Notes under the pieces: generated by a model | Told to the model about the DNA's origin: nothing | Database searches by the model: none | Seen by the model: the letters and a program-made list of their open reading frames with translations, nothing else | In this document: piece by piece, positions 26,499 to 33,579 of the stretch | Layout of the letters: every line of letters begins with the position of its first letter | Position numbering within the stretch: the first letter of the stretch is position 1 | Assembly: GCF_016056375.1 (NCBI RefSeq) | Contig: NZ_JAEDAE010000002.1 | Span: forward strand, 248,001 to 312,000 | DNA: 64,000 nucleotides | Source: Hymenobacter negativus | GTDB taxonomy: Bacteria > Bacteroidota > Bacteroidia > Cytophagales > Hymenobacteraceae | Direction of reading: 5' to 3' | Program-made: the position numbers and the translations under genes

Positions 26499-28037
26499 CT
26501 AAATCAATTCATCCACCGCCAATTCCGGCGCGAACTCCAGGAAATGCGCCCACAGCAGCTGCCGCAGCAAGAGCCGCTTGTAGTCGCTGGTGCCGCGCAC
26601 GTCAGAAATCGGGCTGATTTCCGACTGCATCACCTCGTTGGCGGCGCTCACGGTTTCGGCGGTTAGCTCGCGGCCTTGCAGGAAGGCGCTGGTGCGGGCC
26701 AGGTACAGCGGCACCGGTCCCACGCCGCCGGCCGAGACGCGGGCAGCTTGGATGATGCCGTTTTCGACTCGTAACCAGGCAGCAGAATTCACGCTGGCAA
26801 TGTCGAGGTGGGTGCGCTTGGATACTTTCTCGAAGTGGAAGAAGTCGCCGGCCTGCGGGGCGGGGAAGCTAATTTCGATAACCTGCTCGTCGGCCGCTTT
26901 CGCCAGCTTTTTGTAGCCGAGGTAGAGGTCGGGCAGGGCCAGCTCGCGGGTGGCGCCGGCAGCGTCAAGCAGTGTGATGGACGCGCCCAGGGCCAGGAAC
27001 ATTATCGTGAGGTCACCAATGGGCGAGCCGTTGATGAAGTTGCCGGCCACCGTGCCCATATTGCGGATGGGCGTGCTCGATACCAGTTTCAGGTATTGCG
27101 GCAGGTTGGGCAGCAGGCCGCGCATCAGGTCCGATTCGAGGAGCTGGCTGGCGGTAGTGGCGGCACCCAGCACCACGCGGCCGGTGGTTTCGTGGCGGAT
27201 GCCGCGTCGGCCGGGCTGGTCGAAAATCAGGCGCACGCCGGGCTGCTCGCGCAACTCTTCGAGGCGTTGCACCAATAGGTCGGTGCCGCCGCCCAGCAGG
27301 GCGTGCGTAAACGGCGCAGGGTTGGTATGGCCGTGGTCGTTCTGGTTTTGGGCGTGGCCGTTGGGCGAGGTCGAAACGCTGCCGTCGTTAGCGTGAGCCG
27401 TGGCCGAAGCGGCTATTGTTGCTGCAGAAGCTTCTGTTCCGTTTGCTGCGGGCTTAAGTTTCGCCAGCTGGGCTGGAATTTCGGCAAAATAGCCGGGTAC
27501 GAATTGCTTCTCGCTGAGCCAGGCCAGGGCGTTTTCAGCCGGGCGCTGCTCCAGCTCAGCGGTGAGTTTGGCGGCGGCGCGCTCCAACGATTTGTAGCCT
27601 GTGCAACGGCAGATGTTGCCATCGATGGCCGCGATAGTGCTTTTCTCGGTGGCGGGCGCGCTGCTCAGGCTGTGGCCGGTGAGCGACATCACGAAGCCCA
27701 CCGTGCAGAAACCGCATTGCGAGCCGCCTTCGTCTACAATGGCTTTTTGCACGGGCGTGAGCTGGTTGCCGGCCGCGTTGATGCCTTCCACCGTCACGAT
27801 GTGCTTGCCCTGGGCATTACCCAGCGGCGTGAGGCAGCTAGTCATGCTTTGGTAATTCACCGTCTGGCCGTCGGCGCTCAGCTCGCCCACCAGCACGGTG
27901 CAGGCGCCGCAGTCGCCCTCGCGGCAGCCGATTTTGGTGCCTTTCAGCTGCTCGTGGTAACGAACGAAATCGAGCAATGCGCTGGCCGGGGCCTCGCTGG
28001 TGCGGATGGGCTGGTCGTTGAGATAGAATTCAATCAT
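26499..28037 (-). CDS. xdhA: Xanthine dehydrogenase, iron-sulfur and FAD subunit
   Basis: The product is 512 residues from ATG 28037 (MIEFYLNDQPIRTSEAPASA). The first [2Fe-2S] domain has Cys38, Cys43, Cys46 and Cys68; the second has Cys108, Cys111, Cys143 and Cys145 (GGSQCGFCTVGF, GNICRCTGYKS). The FAD domain begins near residue 245 (HALLGGGTDLLVQRLEEL) and has PIRNMGTVAGNFINGSPIGD. Between them, residues about 197-243 form a long Ala/Asn/His-rich linker that looks disordered. The frame stays open for 49 more codons upstream, but those codons are only translated REP-like repeats. The start codon lies three bases from the nearest repeat. Confidence 0.92.
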   Translation of the reverse strand: MIEFYLNDQPIRTSEAPASALLDFVRYHEQLKGTKIGCREGDCGACTVLVGELSADGQTVNYQSMTSCLTPLGNAQGKHIVTVEGINAAGNQLTPVQKAIVDEGGSQCGFCTVGFVMSLTGHSLSSAPATEKSTIAAIDGNICRCTGYKSLERAAAKLTAELEQRPAENALAWLSEKQFVPGYFAEIPAQLAKLKPAANGTEASAATIAASATAHANDGSVSTSPNGHAQNQNDHGHTNPAPFTHALLGGGTDLLVQRLEELREQPGVRLIFDQPGRRGIRHETTGRVVLGAATTASQLLESDLMRGLLPNLPQYLKLVSSTPIRNMGTVAGNFINGSPIGDLTIMFLALGASITLLDAAGATRELALPDLYLGYKKLAKAADEQVIEISFPAPQAGDFFHFEKVSKRTHLDIASVNSAAWLRVENGIIQAARVSAGGVGPVPLYLARTSAFLQGRELTAETVSAANEVMQSEISPISDVRGTSDYKRLLLRQLLWAHFLEFAPELAVDELI

Positions 28038-28040
28038 GCC

Positions 28041-28181
28041 GTAGGAACGCGCCACGGCGCGTTCAATCGTTGAAATCGTGGGGTTGTAGGACCGCGCCAC
28101 GGCGCGTTCTGTCGTTGCAATCGTTTGGGTGCGATGTTCTCGGGCGGCGCGGGTGCCGAACGCGCCGTGGCGCGTTCCTAC
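28041..28181. repeat. REP-like array: two direct and one inverted GTAG palindromes
   Basis: Three 24-base units occur: 28041-28064 and 28086-28109 in direct orientation and 28158-28181 inverted. Each starts with GTAGGA and holds the palindrome CGCGCCACGGCGCG with TTC. The two direct copies are followed by ATCGTTGAAATCG or GTCGTTGCAATCG. The layout (GTAG, palindrome, then TCGTTG) is shared with the GAGACGCA elements at 4080 and 13597, although the palindromes differ. The array fills the whole guaD-xdhA spacer. Confidence 0.85.
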
Positions 28182-28184
28182 CAC

Positions 28185-28661
28185 CTAATATTCCGTGCGA
28201 CCTTCCAGTTCCGTCCAGGCACGGAAACCGGCCAGGGCTTCCTCGCGCATGAGTTGCGTCATGGGCAATTTACGGTTTTCCATCGGCCGGTCCAGTTCTT
28301 CGTAGATGAACTGGTCGTCGAAGCCGATGGCGGCCGCGTCGGCCTTGGTGTTGCCGTAGAACACGCGGCGCGGGCGGGCCCAGTAGATGGCCCCGAGGCA
28401 CATTGGACAGGGCTCGCAGCTGGTATAAAGGTCGCAGCCATCGAGCTGGAAAGTGCCTAGCTCCTTGCAGGCCTTGCGGATGGCGTCGACCTCGGCGTGG
28501 CAGGTCGGGTCGTGGGTGGTCGTCACTTGGTTGAAGCCGCGGGCAATGATTTGGCCGTCCTTCACCACCACCGCGCCGAAGGGACCACCGAAGCCGGCCT
28601 TCATTTGGTCGATGGACAGGCGAATGGCTTCGCGCATGAATTCGGGGTTGGGAGCTTCCAT
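28185..28661 (-). CDS. guaD: Guanine deaminase (cytidine deaminase-like fold)
   Basis: The product is 158 residues from ATG 28661 (MEAPNPEFMREAIRLSIDQM). The zinc site is formed by HAEVDAI (His55, catalytic Glu57) and EPCPMC (Cys85, Cys88). The length, CHAEVDAIRKACKELGTFQL and the C-terminal FRAWTELEGRTEY resemble bacterial GuaD. The enzyme turns guanine into xanthine, the substrate of XdhAB encoded downstream on the same strand. This neighbourhood makes guanine deaminase more likely than tRNA or cytosine deaminase. Confidence 0.9.
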   Translation of the reverse strand: MEAPNPEFMREAIRLSIDQMKAGFGGPFGAVVVKDGQIIARGFNQVTTTHDPTCHAEVDAIRKACKELGTFQLDGCDLYTSCEPCPMCLGAIYWARPRRVFYGNTKADAAAIGFDDQFIYEELDRPMENRKLPMTQLMREEALAGFRAWTELEGRTEY

Positions 28662-28844
28662 GGGTGGGACGGGAAAGTGAGGCGACGGGTGACGCGTAAA
28701 GTTTTGAAAAACGGGCAACAAAGAAAGCGACGGAATGCCACATTCGCCGCCATCCGGTTTTTTAAGCGGGCTCAAAAGCAAAGCCCGAGCGGCGTACCCA
28801 CTCAGGACACGCCACCCGGGCCACTTAGTATTGACGAAAGGAAG

Positions 28845-29780
28845 CTATTTCATCAAATTTGGAATGCGCAGCTGCAGGCCGATGGAGGGCACAAACGTGA
28901 CGCCGCTCAGCGAGGTGCTGGTGCCGTTCAGCAGGGCGTAGTCGCCGTAGTTCTGGTAAAAGACGGACACGGCCGGAATGACATATAAATAGCGGTAGCC
29001 CAGCTTGAGGTTGACGAAGCCGCCGAAAGAGGAGAAGTTGCGGCTCTGCAACGGCAGTTCGGGCACCTGCACCGAGCCGTTGTAGATTTTGGTAGGCGCA
29101 AAGCCGTAACTCACCCAGCTGTGGGCGTACACGAGGCCGTAGCTGATGGCCCCGATTTCCTCCTCCGGCCCAAACGACTGACTGAAGGTGAGCGGCACCA
29201 GCAAATCATTGCGCGTGGCCCGAAAATTCAGCACCGAGTTGATGTCGGACAGGAAGGGTAGGCTGGGCAGCTTGGCCCGCTGCGTAGCGAATTGCAGGCC
29301 GATGCTGGCGTAGGTGGTGCCGCTGGCCGCGCCCCGGTCGGGGTTTTCGGGCGAGCCGGTGGGACCAAGCAGCTGGTATTGCGTATCAAACACATAGGAC
29401 CCAAAAGCGTACTTGAAGCCAGCGTCGAGGCGCGGCACGATGCCGTAGCGGATGTTGAGGTCGGCGGTGGGCTGCACCGGGTCGAGGATGTAGGCCAGGG
29501 CGGCGGCTTGCAGTTGCGTGGTGGCGTCTGTGTAGTCCACTTTTTGCTGGCTGGCGGCCTGGCTGGCGGCTTCCTTCACGGCGCTGCCGGCTTTGGCCAG
29601 GGGCGCGGTGGCCAGGTTGAAACCCTGGTTATAGCCTACCCGAAACTCGCCCTGGGGCGTGACTTTGCCGGTGGCAATAATGGCGCGCGGAGCCGAGCAA
29701 GCAGTGGCCAGCAGGAGGGGGGCAGCGGCCAAAGCCGTGCCCCACGGCCGCAGACAGGAGCGTAAAAAAGCAGTGTTCAT
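28845..29780 (-). CDS. Outer membrane lipoprotein, beta-strand rich, unknown role
   Basis: The product is 311 residues from ATG 29780. The signal segment LAAAPLLLATAC ends in a lipobox with Cys28. After a helical region (LAKAGSAVKEAASQAASQQK) the protein consists of alternating strands (NIRYGIVPRLDAGFKYAFGS, GFVNLKLGYRYLYVIPAVSV) and ends GVTFVPSIGLQLRIPNLMK. This suggests an outer membrane barrel or barrel-like surface protein. No named family is recognised. It is divergent from the redoxin/monooxygenase pair. Confidence 0.65.
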   Translation of the reverse strand: MNTAFLRSCLRPWGTALAAAPLLLATACSAPRAIIATGKVTPQGEFRVGYNQGFNLATAPLAKAGSAVKEAASQAASQQKVDYTDATTQLQAAALAYILDPVQPTADLNIRYGIVPRLDAGFKYAFGSYVFDTQYQLLGPTGSPENPDRGAASGTTYASIGLQFATQRAKLPSLPFLSDINSVLNFRATRNDLLVPLTFSQSFGPEEEIGAISYGLVYAHSWVSYGFAPTKIYNGSVQVPELPLQSRNFSSFGGFVNLKLGYRYLYVIPAVSVFYQNYGDYALLNGTSTSLSGVTFVPSIGLQLRIPNLMK

Positions 29781-29880
29781 AGTTGAGTTGGGAAGTTGTA
29801 GCGGCATAAACGAAAACCGGGCCGAAAAGTCGGAACCCGAGCCGGCAGGCGGTTGTCTGGTAATTGCTTAATTGCAGTGA

Positions 29881-29960
29881 TTGTCATTCCGACGCAGGAG
29901 GAATCCGGGTAAACCAACTCAAACGATTTATCTCAGATTCCTCCTGCGTCGGAATGACAA
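29881..29960. repeat. GTCAT-family inverted repeat pair
   Basis: Two exact 25-base arms (29881-29905 and 29936-29960) begin TTGTCATTCCGACGCAGGAG. The internal stem is ATTCC/GGAAT. The element lies in the divergent spacer before the redoxin gene. Confidence 0.85.
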
Positions 29961-29982
29961 ATTTCTTGCTTCAAATCTGCTT

Positions 29983-30477
29983 ATGCCGCTTTTGCTACTC
30001 TTGCTGCTGCATTGTTTCGGCCTAGCCGTGGCACCCGTGCCACGTGCCACGGTCTACGTTTTTCTGGCCGAGACCTGCCCCATCAGCCAGGCGGCCACGC
30101 TGCCATTGCGGGAGTTGCACGGCCGCTACGGGGCGCAGGGTGTGCGGTTTGTGGGCGTGTTTCCGGCGAAGGAAACGAGCGCAGCCGGGCTGGCAGCTTT
30201 CGCCAGAACCTATCAGCTGGCCTTTCCGCTGCAAGCCGATGCAGGGCATGAGCTCACCAACAAGCTGCACGCCCGCGTCACCCCCGAGGCCGTGGTGGTG
30301 GCGGGCGATGGCCACACCGTACTCTATCAGGGCCGGCTCGATGATGCCTACGCCGGCCTGGGCCAGCACCGCGCCGTGACGCGCCAGCACGAACTGGCCG
30401 ATGCGCTGGCCGCCGTGGCTGCCGGCCGGCCCATCGCCGTGCCGCGCACCGAGCCGGTGGGCTGTTTTATTGAATAG
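29983..30477 (+). CDS. Thioredoxin-fold (redoxin-like) exported protein
   Basis: The product is 164 residues from ATG 29983. A short hydrophobic N-terminus (MPLLLLLLLHCFGLAVAPVP) suggests export. The thioredoxin fold is seen in ATVYVFLAETCPISQAATLP, GVRFVGVFPAKETSAAGLAA, and PEAVVVAGDGHTVLYQGRLD. The active-site motif is CPIS with a single Cys32; the resolving cysteine of a CxxC pair is missing, so it is peroxiredoxin-like or electron-carrier-like rather than a disulfide isomerase. It starts 22 bases before the copper monooxygenase-like gene, and redoxins with a CPIS motif are known near such genes, so a shared pathway is likely. Confidence 0.75.
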   Translation: MPLLLLLLLHCFGLAVAPVPRATVYVFLAETCPISQAATLPLRELHGRYGAQGVRFVGVFPAKETSAAGLAAFARTYQLAFPLQADAGHELTNKLHARVTPEAVVVAGDGHTVLYQGRLDDAYAGLGQHRAVTRQHELADALAAVAAGRPIAVPRTEPVGCFIE

Positions 30478-30499
30478 ATTTGAAATCAATCTGCTCCTT

Positions 30500-32077
30500 A
30501 TGAAGCACTACTTCTCCACTTTACTCCTGGCCCTGAGTTGCTTGGGCGCGGCTCCGGTGGTGCAGGCCCAAACCACCCCGCAATACACGTTCAGCCAGGA
30601 CATTGCGCCGCTGGTGTATCAGCACTGCACGCCCTGCCACCGCACCGGCGAAGTGGCCCCGTTTCCGCTTACTACTTACGCTGAGGTGGTGAGCCACGCC
30701 CAGACCATCAAGTACGTGACCGGCACGCGCTACATGCCGCCGTGGAAGCCCGACCCCAACTACCGCCACTACCTCGACGAAAACACGCTGACCAACGCGG
30801 AAATCGCCAAAATTCGGGCTTGGGTCGATGCCGGCACGCCGCAGGGCAACCCCGCCCTCACGCCGGCCCTGCCCACCTACCCCAGTGGTTCGCAGCTGGG
30901 CACGCCCGATATGGTGATTCCGATGGCCCAGGCCTTCACGCATCAGGGCAACGGCCAGGACATGTACCGCATTTTCGTGCTGCCCGTGAACATGCCCGCC
31001 GACCGCGACATTGCGGCCATCGAGTTTCGGCCGGGCAATAAAGGCATTGTGCACCACGTCATCATCGGCATGGACACCACCCAGCAGGCCCAGGCCCTCG
31101 ATGCGGCTGCGCCCGGCTACGGCTACACGCAGTTCGGTGGCTTCGGCTTCAACCCCTTGGAAACCAACTTTGCGGCCTGGGTGCCGGGTATGCAGTCGCG
31201 GTTTTACCCCGCGGGCATGGGCAAGAAGCTTTACCGCCACGCCTCCCTGCTGGTGCAGGTGCACTACGGCCCCAACTACGTGACGCAAAAGGATTCGTCG
31301 GTGGTGAACGTGTTTTTTGCCCGTCAGCCCGTCACGCGCTACATCCAGACGGTGCCCGCCATCTCGCCGGTCACGCTCAGCAACGGGCCGTTTATCATTC
31401 CGGCCAACCAGGTGAGCACCTTCCACGCCCAGCTCAACGTGCCGGCCGATGTTACCATCCTCAGCGCCGCGCCCCATGCGCACCTGCTCAGCAAAAGTTG
31501 GAAAGTGTGGGTGGTGCAGCCCAACGGCGACACCATTAAGCTGGTCAAAATCAATGACTGGGATTTCCGCTGGCAGGGCATCTTCCGCTTCACCGCGCCA
31601 CTGAAAATTCCGGCCGGCTCGCGCCTCATGGCCGATGCCGTGTACGACAACACCGCCCAGAACCCCCGCAACCCCAACAATCCGCCCCTCACCACGCAGT
31701 GGGGCGAAAGCACCACCGCCGAAATGCTGCTCACCTATTTCGACCTGCTGCCCTACCGTGCCGGCGACGAAAACATTGTGCTTAGCACCGCGCCCGGCGT
31801 GGCCACCACCCCCGGCACCGTGCAAATGGCCGTGTACCCCAACCCCGCCAGCGGCACGGGCAGCATCAGCTTTCAGCAGGAGCGGGCCGGGCCGGTTACG
31901 GTTTCGCTGCTCGATGCCACGGGGCGGCTGGTGCGGGCCGTGGTGCGCCAGAAAGCCTATCCGGCCGGGCCGCAACAGTTGCCTTTGCCGCTGACGGGCG
32001 TGGCCCCCGGCGTGTACATCGTGCGTCTCGAATCGAACGAAGGCACGCGCAGCGAGAAGCTGGTGGTGACCGAGTAA
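30500..32077 (+). CDS. PHM-like copper monooxygenase with haem c motif and T9SS tail
   Basis: The product is 525 residues with a signal peptide (LLLALSCLGAAPVVQAQ). A c-type cytochrome-like motif CTPCH (Cys43, Cys46, His47) opens the mature protein. The body has all six copper ligands expected of peptidylglycine alpha-hydroxylating/dopamine beta-monooxygenase proteins: His185-His186 (IVHHVIIGMD), His255 (LVQVHYGP), His326 and His328 (APHAHLLS) and Met409 (TAEMLLTYF). The last 80 residues (VYPNPASGTG..., GVYIVRLESNEGTRSEKLVV) are a type IX secretion sorting domain. It is therefore likely to be secreted or surface-bound and to hydroxylate an unknown substrate. It forms an operon with the upstream redoxin. 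Confidence 0.85.
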   Translation: MKHYFSTLLLALSCLGAAPVVQAQTTPQYTFSQDIAPLVYQHCTPCHRTGEVAPFPLTTYAEVVSHAQTIKYVTGTRYMPPWKPDPNYRHYLDENTLTNAEIAKIRAWVDAGTPQGNPALTPALPTYPSGSQLGTPDMVIPMAQAFTHQGNGQDMYRIFVLPVNMPADRDIAAIEFRPGNKGIVHHVIIGMDTTQQAQALDAAAPGYGYTQFGGFGFNPLETNFAAWVPGMQSRFYPAGMGKKLYRHASLLVQVHYGPNYVTQKDSSVVNVFFARQPVTRYIQTVPAISPVTLSNGPFIIPANQVSTFHAQLNVPADVTILSAAPHAHLLSKSWKVWVVQPNGDTIKLVKINDWDFRWQGIFRFTAPLKIPAGSRLMADAVYDNTAQNPRNPNNPPLTTQWGESTTAEMLLTYFDLLPYRAGDENIVLSTAPGVATTPGTVQMAVYPNPASGTGSISFQQERAGPVTVSLLDATGRLVRAVVRQKAYPAGPQQLPLPLTGVAPGVYIVRLESNEGTRSEKLVVTE

Positions 32078-32081
32078 GGGA

Positions 32082-32250
32082 CTGTCATTGCGAGCGCAGC
32101 GCGGCAATCCGTTCTGTCAAAACCAGTCACTGTATTTTACCAGAAAGCCCCGGCACCGCGCAGTGCCGGGGCTTTCTGGTAATGTTTGTCACAACTTGGA
32201 AGCTTGTCGCATTTAGAGGACGGATTGCTTCGCTACGCTCGCAATGACAG
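32082..32250. repeat. GTCAT-family inverted repeat pair enclosing a terminator
   Basis: Arms of 30 bases (32082-32111 and 32221-32250) begin CTGTCATTGCGAGCGCAGCG; they pair with three mismatches. The internal stem is ATTGC/GCAAT in both arms. The 109-base middle holds a separate 18-bp terminator hairpin. Confidence 0.85.
32139..32180 (+). terminator. Strong hairpin terminator nested in the repeat
   Basis: ACCAGAAAGCCCCGGCAC pairs exactly with GTGCCGGGGCTTTCTGGT around a 6-base loop. It follows the monooxygenase gene by 61 bases. The downstream T tract is weak (AATGTTTG). Confidence 0.75.
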
Positions 32251-32275
32251 GATTTTACCGCCCATCTTTGCGCCC

Positions 32276-33385
32276 ATGAAAATTCTATACGGAGTGCCCG
32301 GCGAGGGCCTGGGCCACGCCACCCGCAGCAAAGTTGTTATCGGCCACCTGCTGGCGCAGGGGCACGAGGTGCGCGTGGTGAGCAGCAGCCGCGCCTACAC
32401 CATGCTGGCGGCGGCCTTCCCCGGCCGGGTGCACGAAATCCGGGGCTTTCACCTGGCGTATAATGGATTGGCGGTGAGCAAGCTGCGCACGGCCGTGCTC
32501 ACGCTGCGCACCGCGCCGGAGGACCTGCGCGTCAACTTTGCCCGCTACCGCGAGCTGTTGGGTGGTTTCGAGCCGGAAGTGGTGGTTTCGGATTTTGAAT
32601 CGTTCAGTTTTTTGTTTGCGAAGCTGCGCCGACTGCCCATTGTCAGTATTGATAATATGCAGATTATCAGCCGGGCCAAGCTGAACGTGACCGTGCCGAA
32701 AGCGGAACGCGAAAACTACCGGGTGGCCAAAAGCATTGTGCGCGCCAAGCTGCCGCACAGCCGTCACTACTTCATCACCACCTTCTTCGACTTGCCGCTG
32801 GCCAAGCAGCGCACCACGCTGGTGCCGCCCATCATCCGGCCTGAGATTCTGGCCGCCGCGCCCACCAAAGGCCAGCACGTATTGGTCTACCAGTCAGCCA
32901 CCACGCAGCAAAACCTGGTGCCGCTGCTGCAACAGCTGCCCGACCAGGAATTCCGCGTCTACGGCTTCAACAAGCAGGAAAGCCACGGCAACGTGCAGCT
33001 CTGCGCCTTCTCCGAAGCCGGCTTCATTGCCGACCTGGCCAGCGCCCGCGCCGTGGTCACCAACGGTGGTTTCTCGCTGATTTCGGAGGCCGTGTTCCTG
33101 CATAAGCCCATTTGCGCCATTCCCATTCCGGCCCAGTTCGAGCAGTGGCTGAACGCCGCCGAAGTGCAACAAATGGGTTACGGCCGGCATTTCGAGGCCA
33201 TCACCGCCGACAACCTGCGGGCATTTCTCTACGGCCTGAGCAATTTTGAGACGGCCCTGGCCGGCTACCGGCAGGAAGGCAATGCCGTGCTGTTTACCGG
33301 GCTGGACGCGCTGCTGAAGGACGTTGCCACGGGGTATTTGCCCAGCGAAGCCGCGCCACAGAAAGACTCCTGGGGCGGCGAGTAG
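32276..33385 (+). CDS. Glycosyltransferase (MJ1255/MurG-like, GT-B fold)
   Basis: The product is 369 residues from ATG 32276 (MKILYGVPGEGLGHATRSKV), which is preceded 5 bases earlier by a promoter-like CATCTTTG. The N-terminal GxGxGHATRS motif and the C-terminal VVTNGGFSLISEAVFLHKPI are typical of MurG/UGT-like GT-B enzymes and match a widespread uncharacterised 'glycosyltransferase family protein' group. The nucleotide-sugar donor and acceptor are unknown. It is not in an operon with other sugar genes. A role in lipid or surface glycan glycosylation is inferred only from the fold. Confidence 0.82.
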   Translation: MKILYGVPGEGLGHATRSKVVIGHLLAQGHEVRVVSSSRAYTMLAAAFPGRVHEIRGFHLAYNGLAVSKLRTAVLTLRTAPEDLRVNFARYRELLGGFEPEVVVSDFESFSFLFAKLRRLPIVSIDNMQIISRAKLNVTVPKAERENYRVAKSIVRAKLPHSRHYFITTFFDLPLAKQRTTLVPPIIRPEILAAAPTKGQHVLVYQSATTQQNLVPLLQQLPDQEFRVYGFNKQESHGNVQLCAFSEAGFIADLASARAVVTNGGFSLISEAVFLHKPICAIPIPAQFEQWLNAAEVQQMGYGRHFEAITADNLRAFLYGLSNFETALAGYRQEGNAVLFTGLDALLKDVATGYLPSEAAPQKDSWGGE

Positions 33386-33393
33386 GGCGGAGC

Positions 33394-33474
33394 TGCCATT
33401 CCGAGCGCAGCGAGAAATCTAGAGAAGGCTGATTACCGGTTTTACTCAGATTCCTCGCTGCGCTCGGAATGACA
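33394..33474. repeat. GTCAT-family inverted repeat pair
   Basis: Arms 33394-33420 and 33448-33474 pair with two mismatches; the right arm, reverse-complemented, begins TGTCATTCCGAGCGCAGCGA. The internal stem is ATTCC/GGAAT in the right arm and is damaged in the left (GAAAT). Confidence 0.8.
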
Positions 33475-33579
33475 ATCCGGGCTTGTAAGTAGCGCGTGCT
33501 TTAGCTTGCGCCTCATCCCTCAGCCCAAACCACTCCAGGCACGTAAGCGCAACCTGAACCCCGCGCTACCTTTTCGCCT

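Noticed and set aside
28041..28181. Short CRISPR array
   Set aside because: Only three palindromic units, one inverted, with unequal spacing (21 and 48 bases) and no cas genes; REP-like elements explain it better.
28038..28184. N-terminal extension of XdhA by 49 residues
   Set aside because: The peptide (ERAVARSY repeated twice) is only the translation of the REP-like units; the conserved ferredoxin domain starts at 28037.
30521..32107. Minus-strand open frame (528 codons) opposite the copper monooxygenase
   Set aside because: Antisense shadow; the plus strand carries all copper ligands and the sorting tail.
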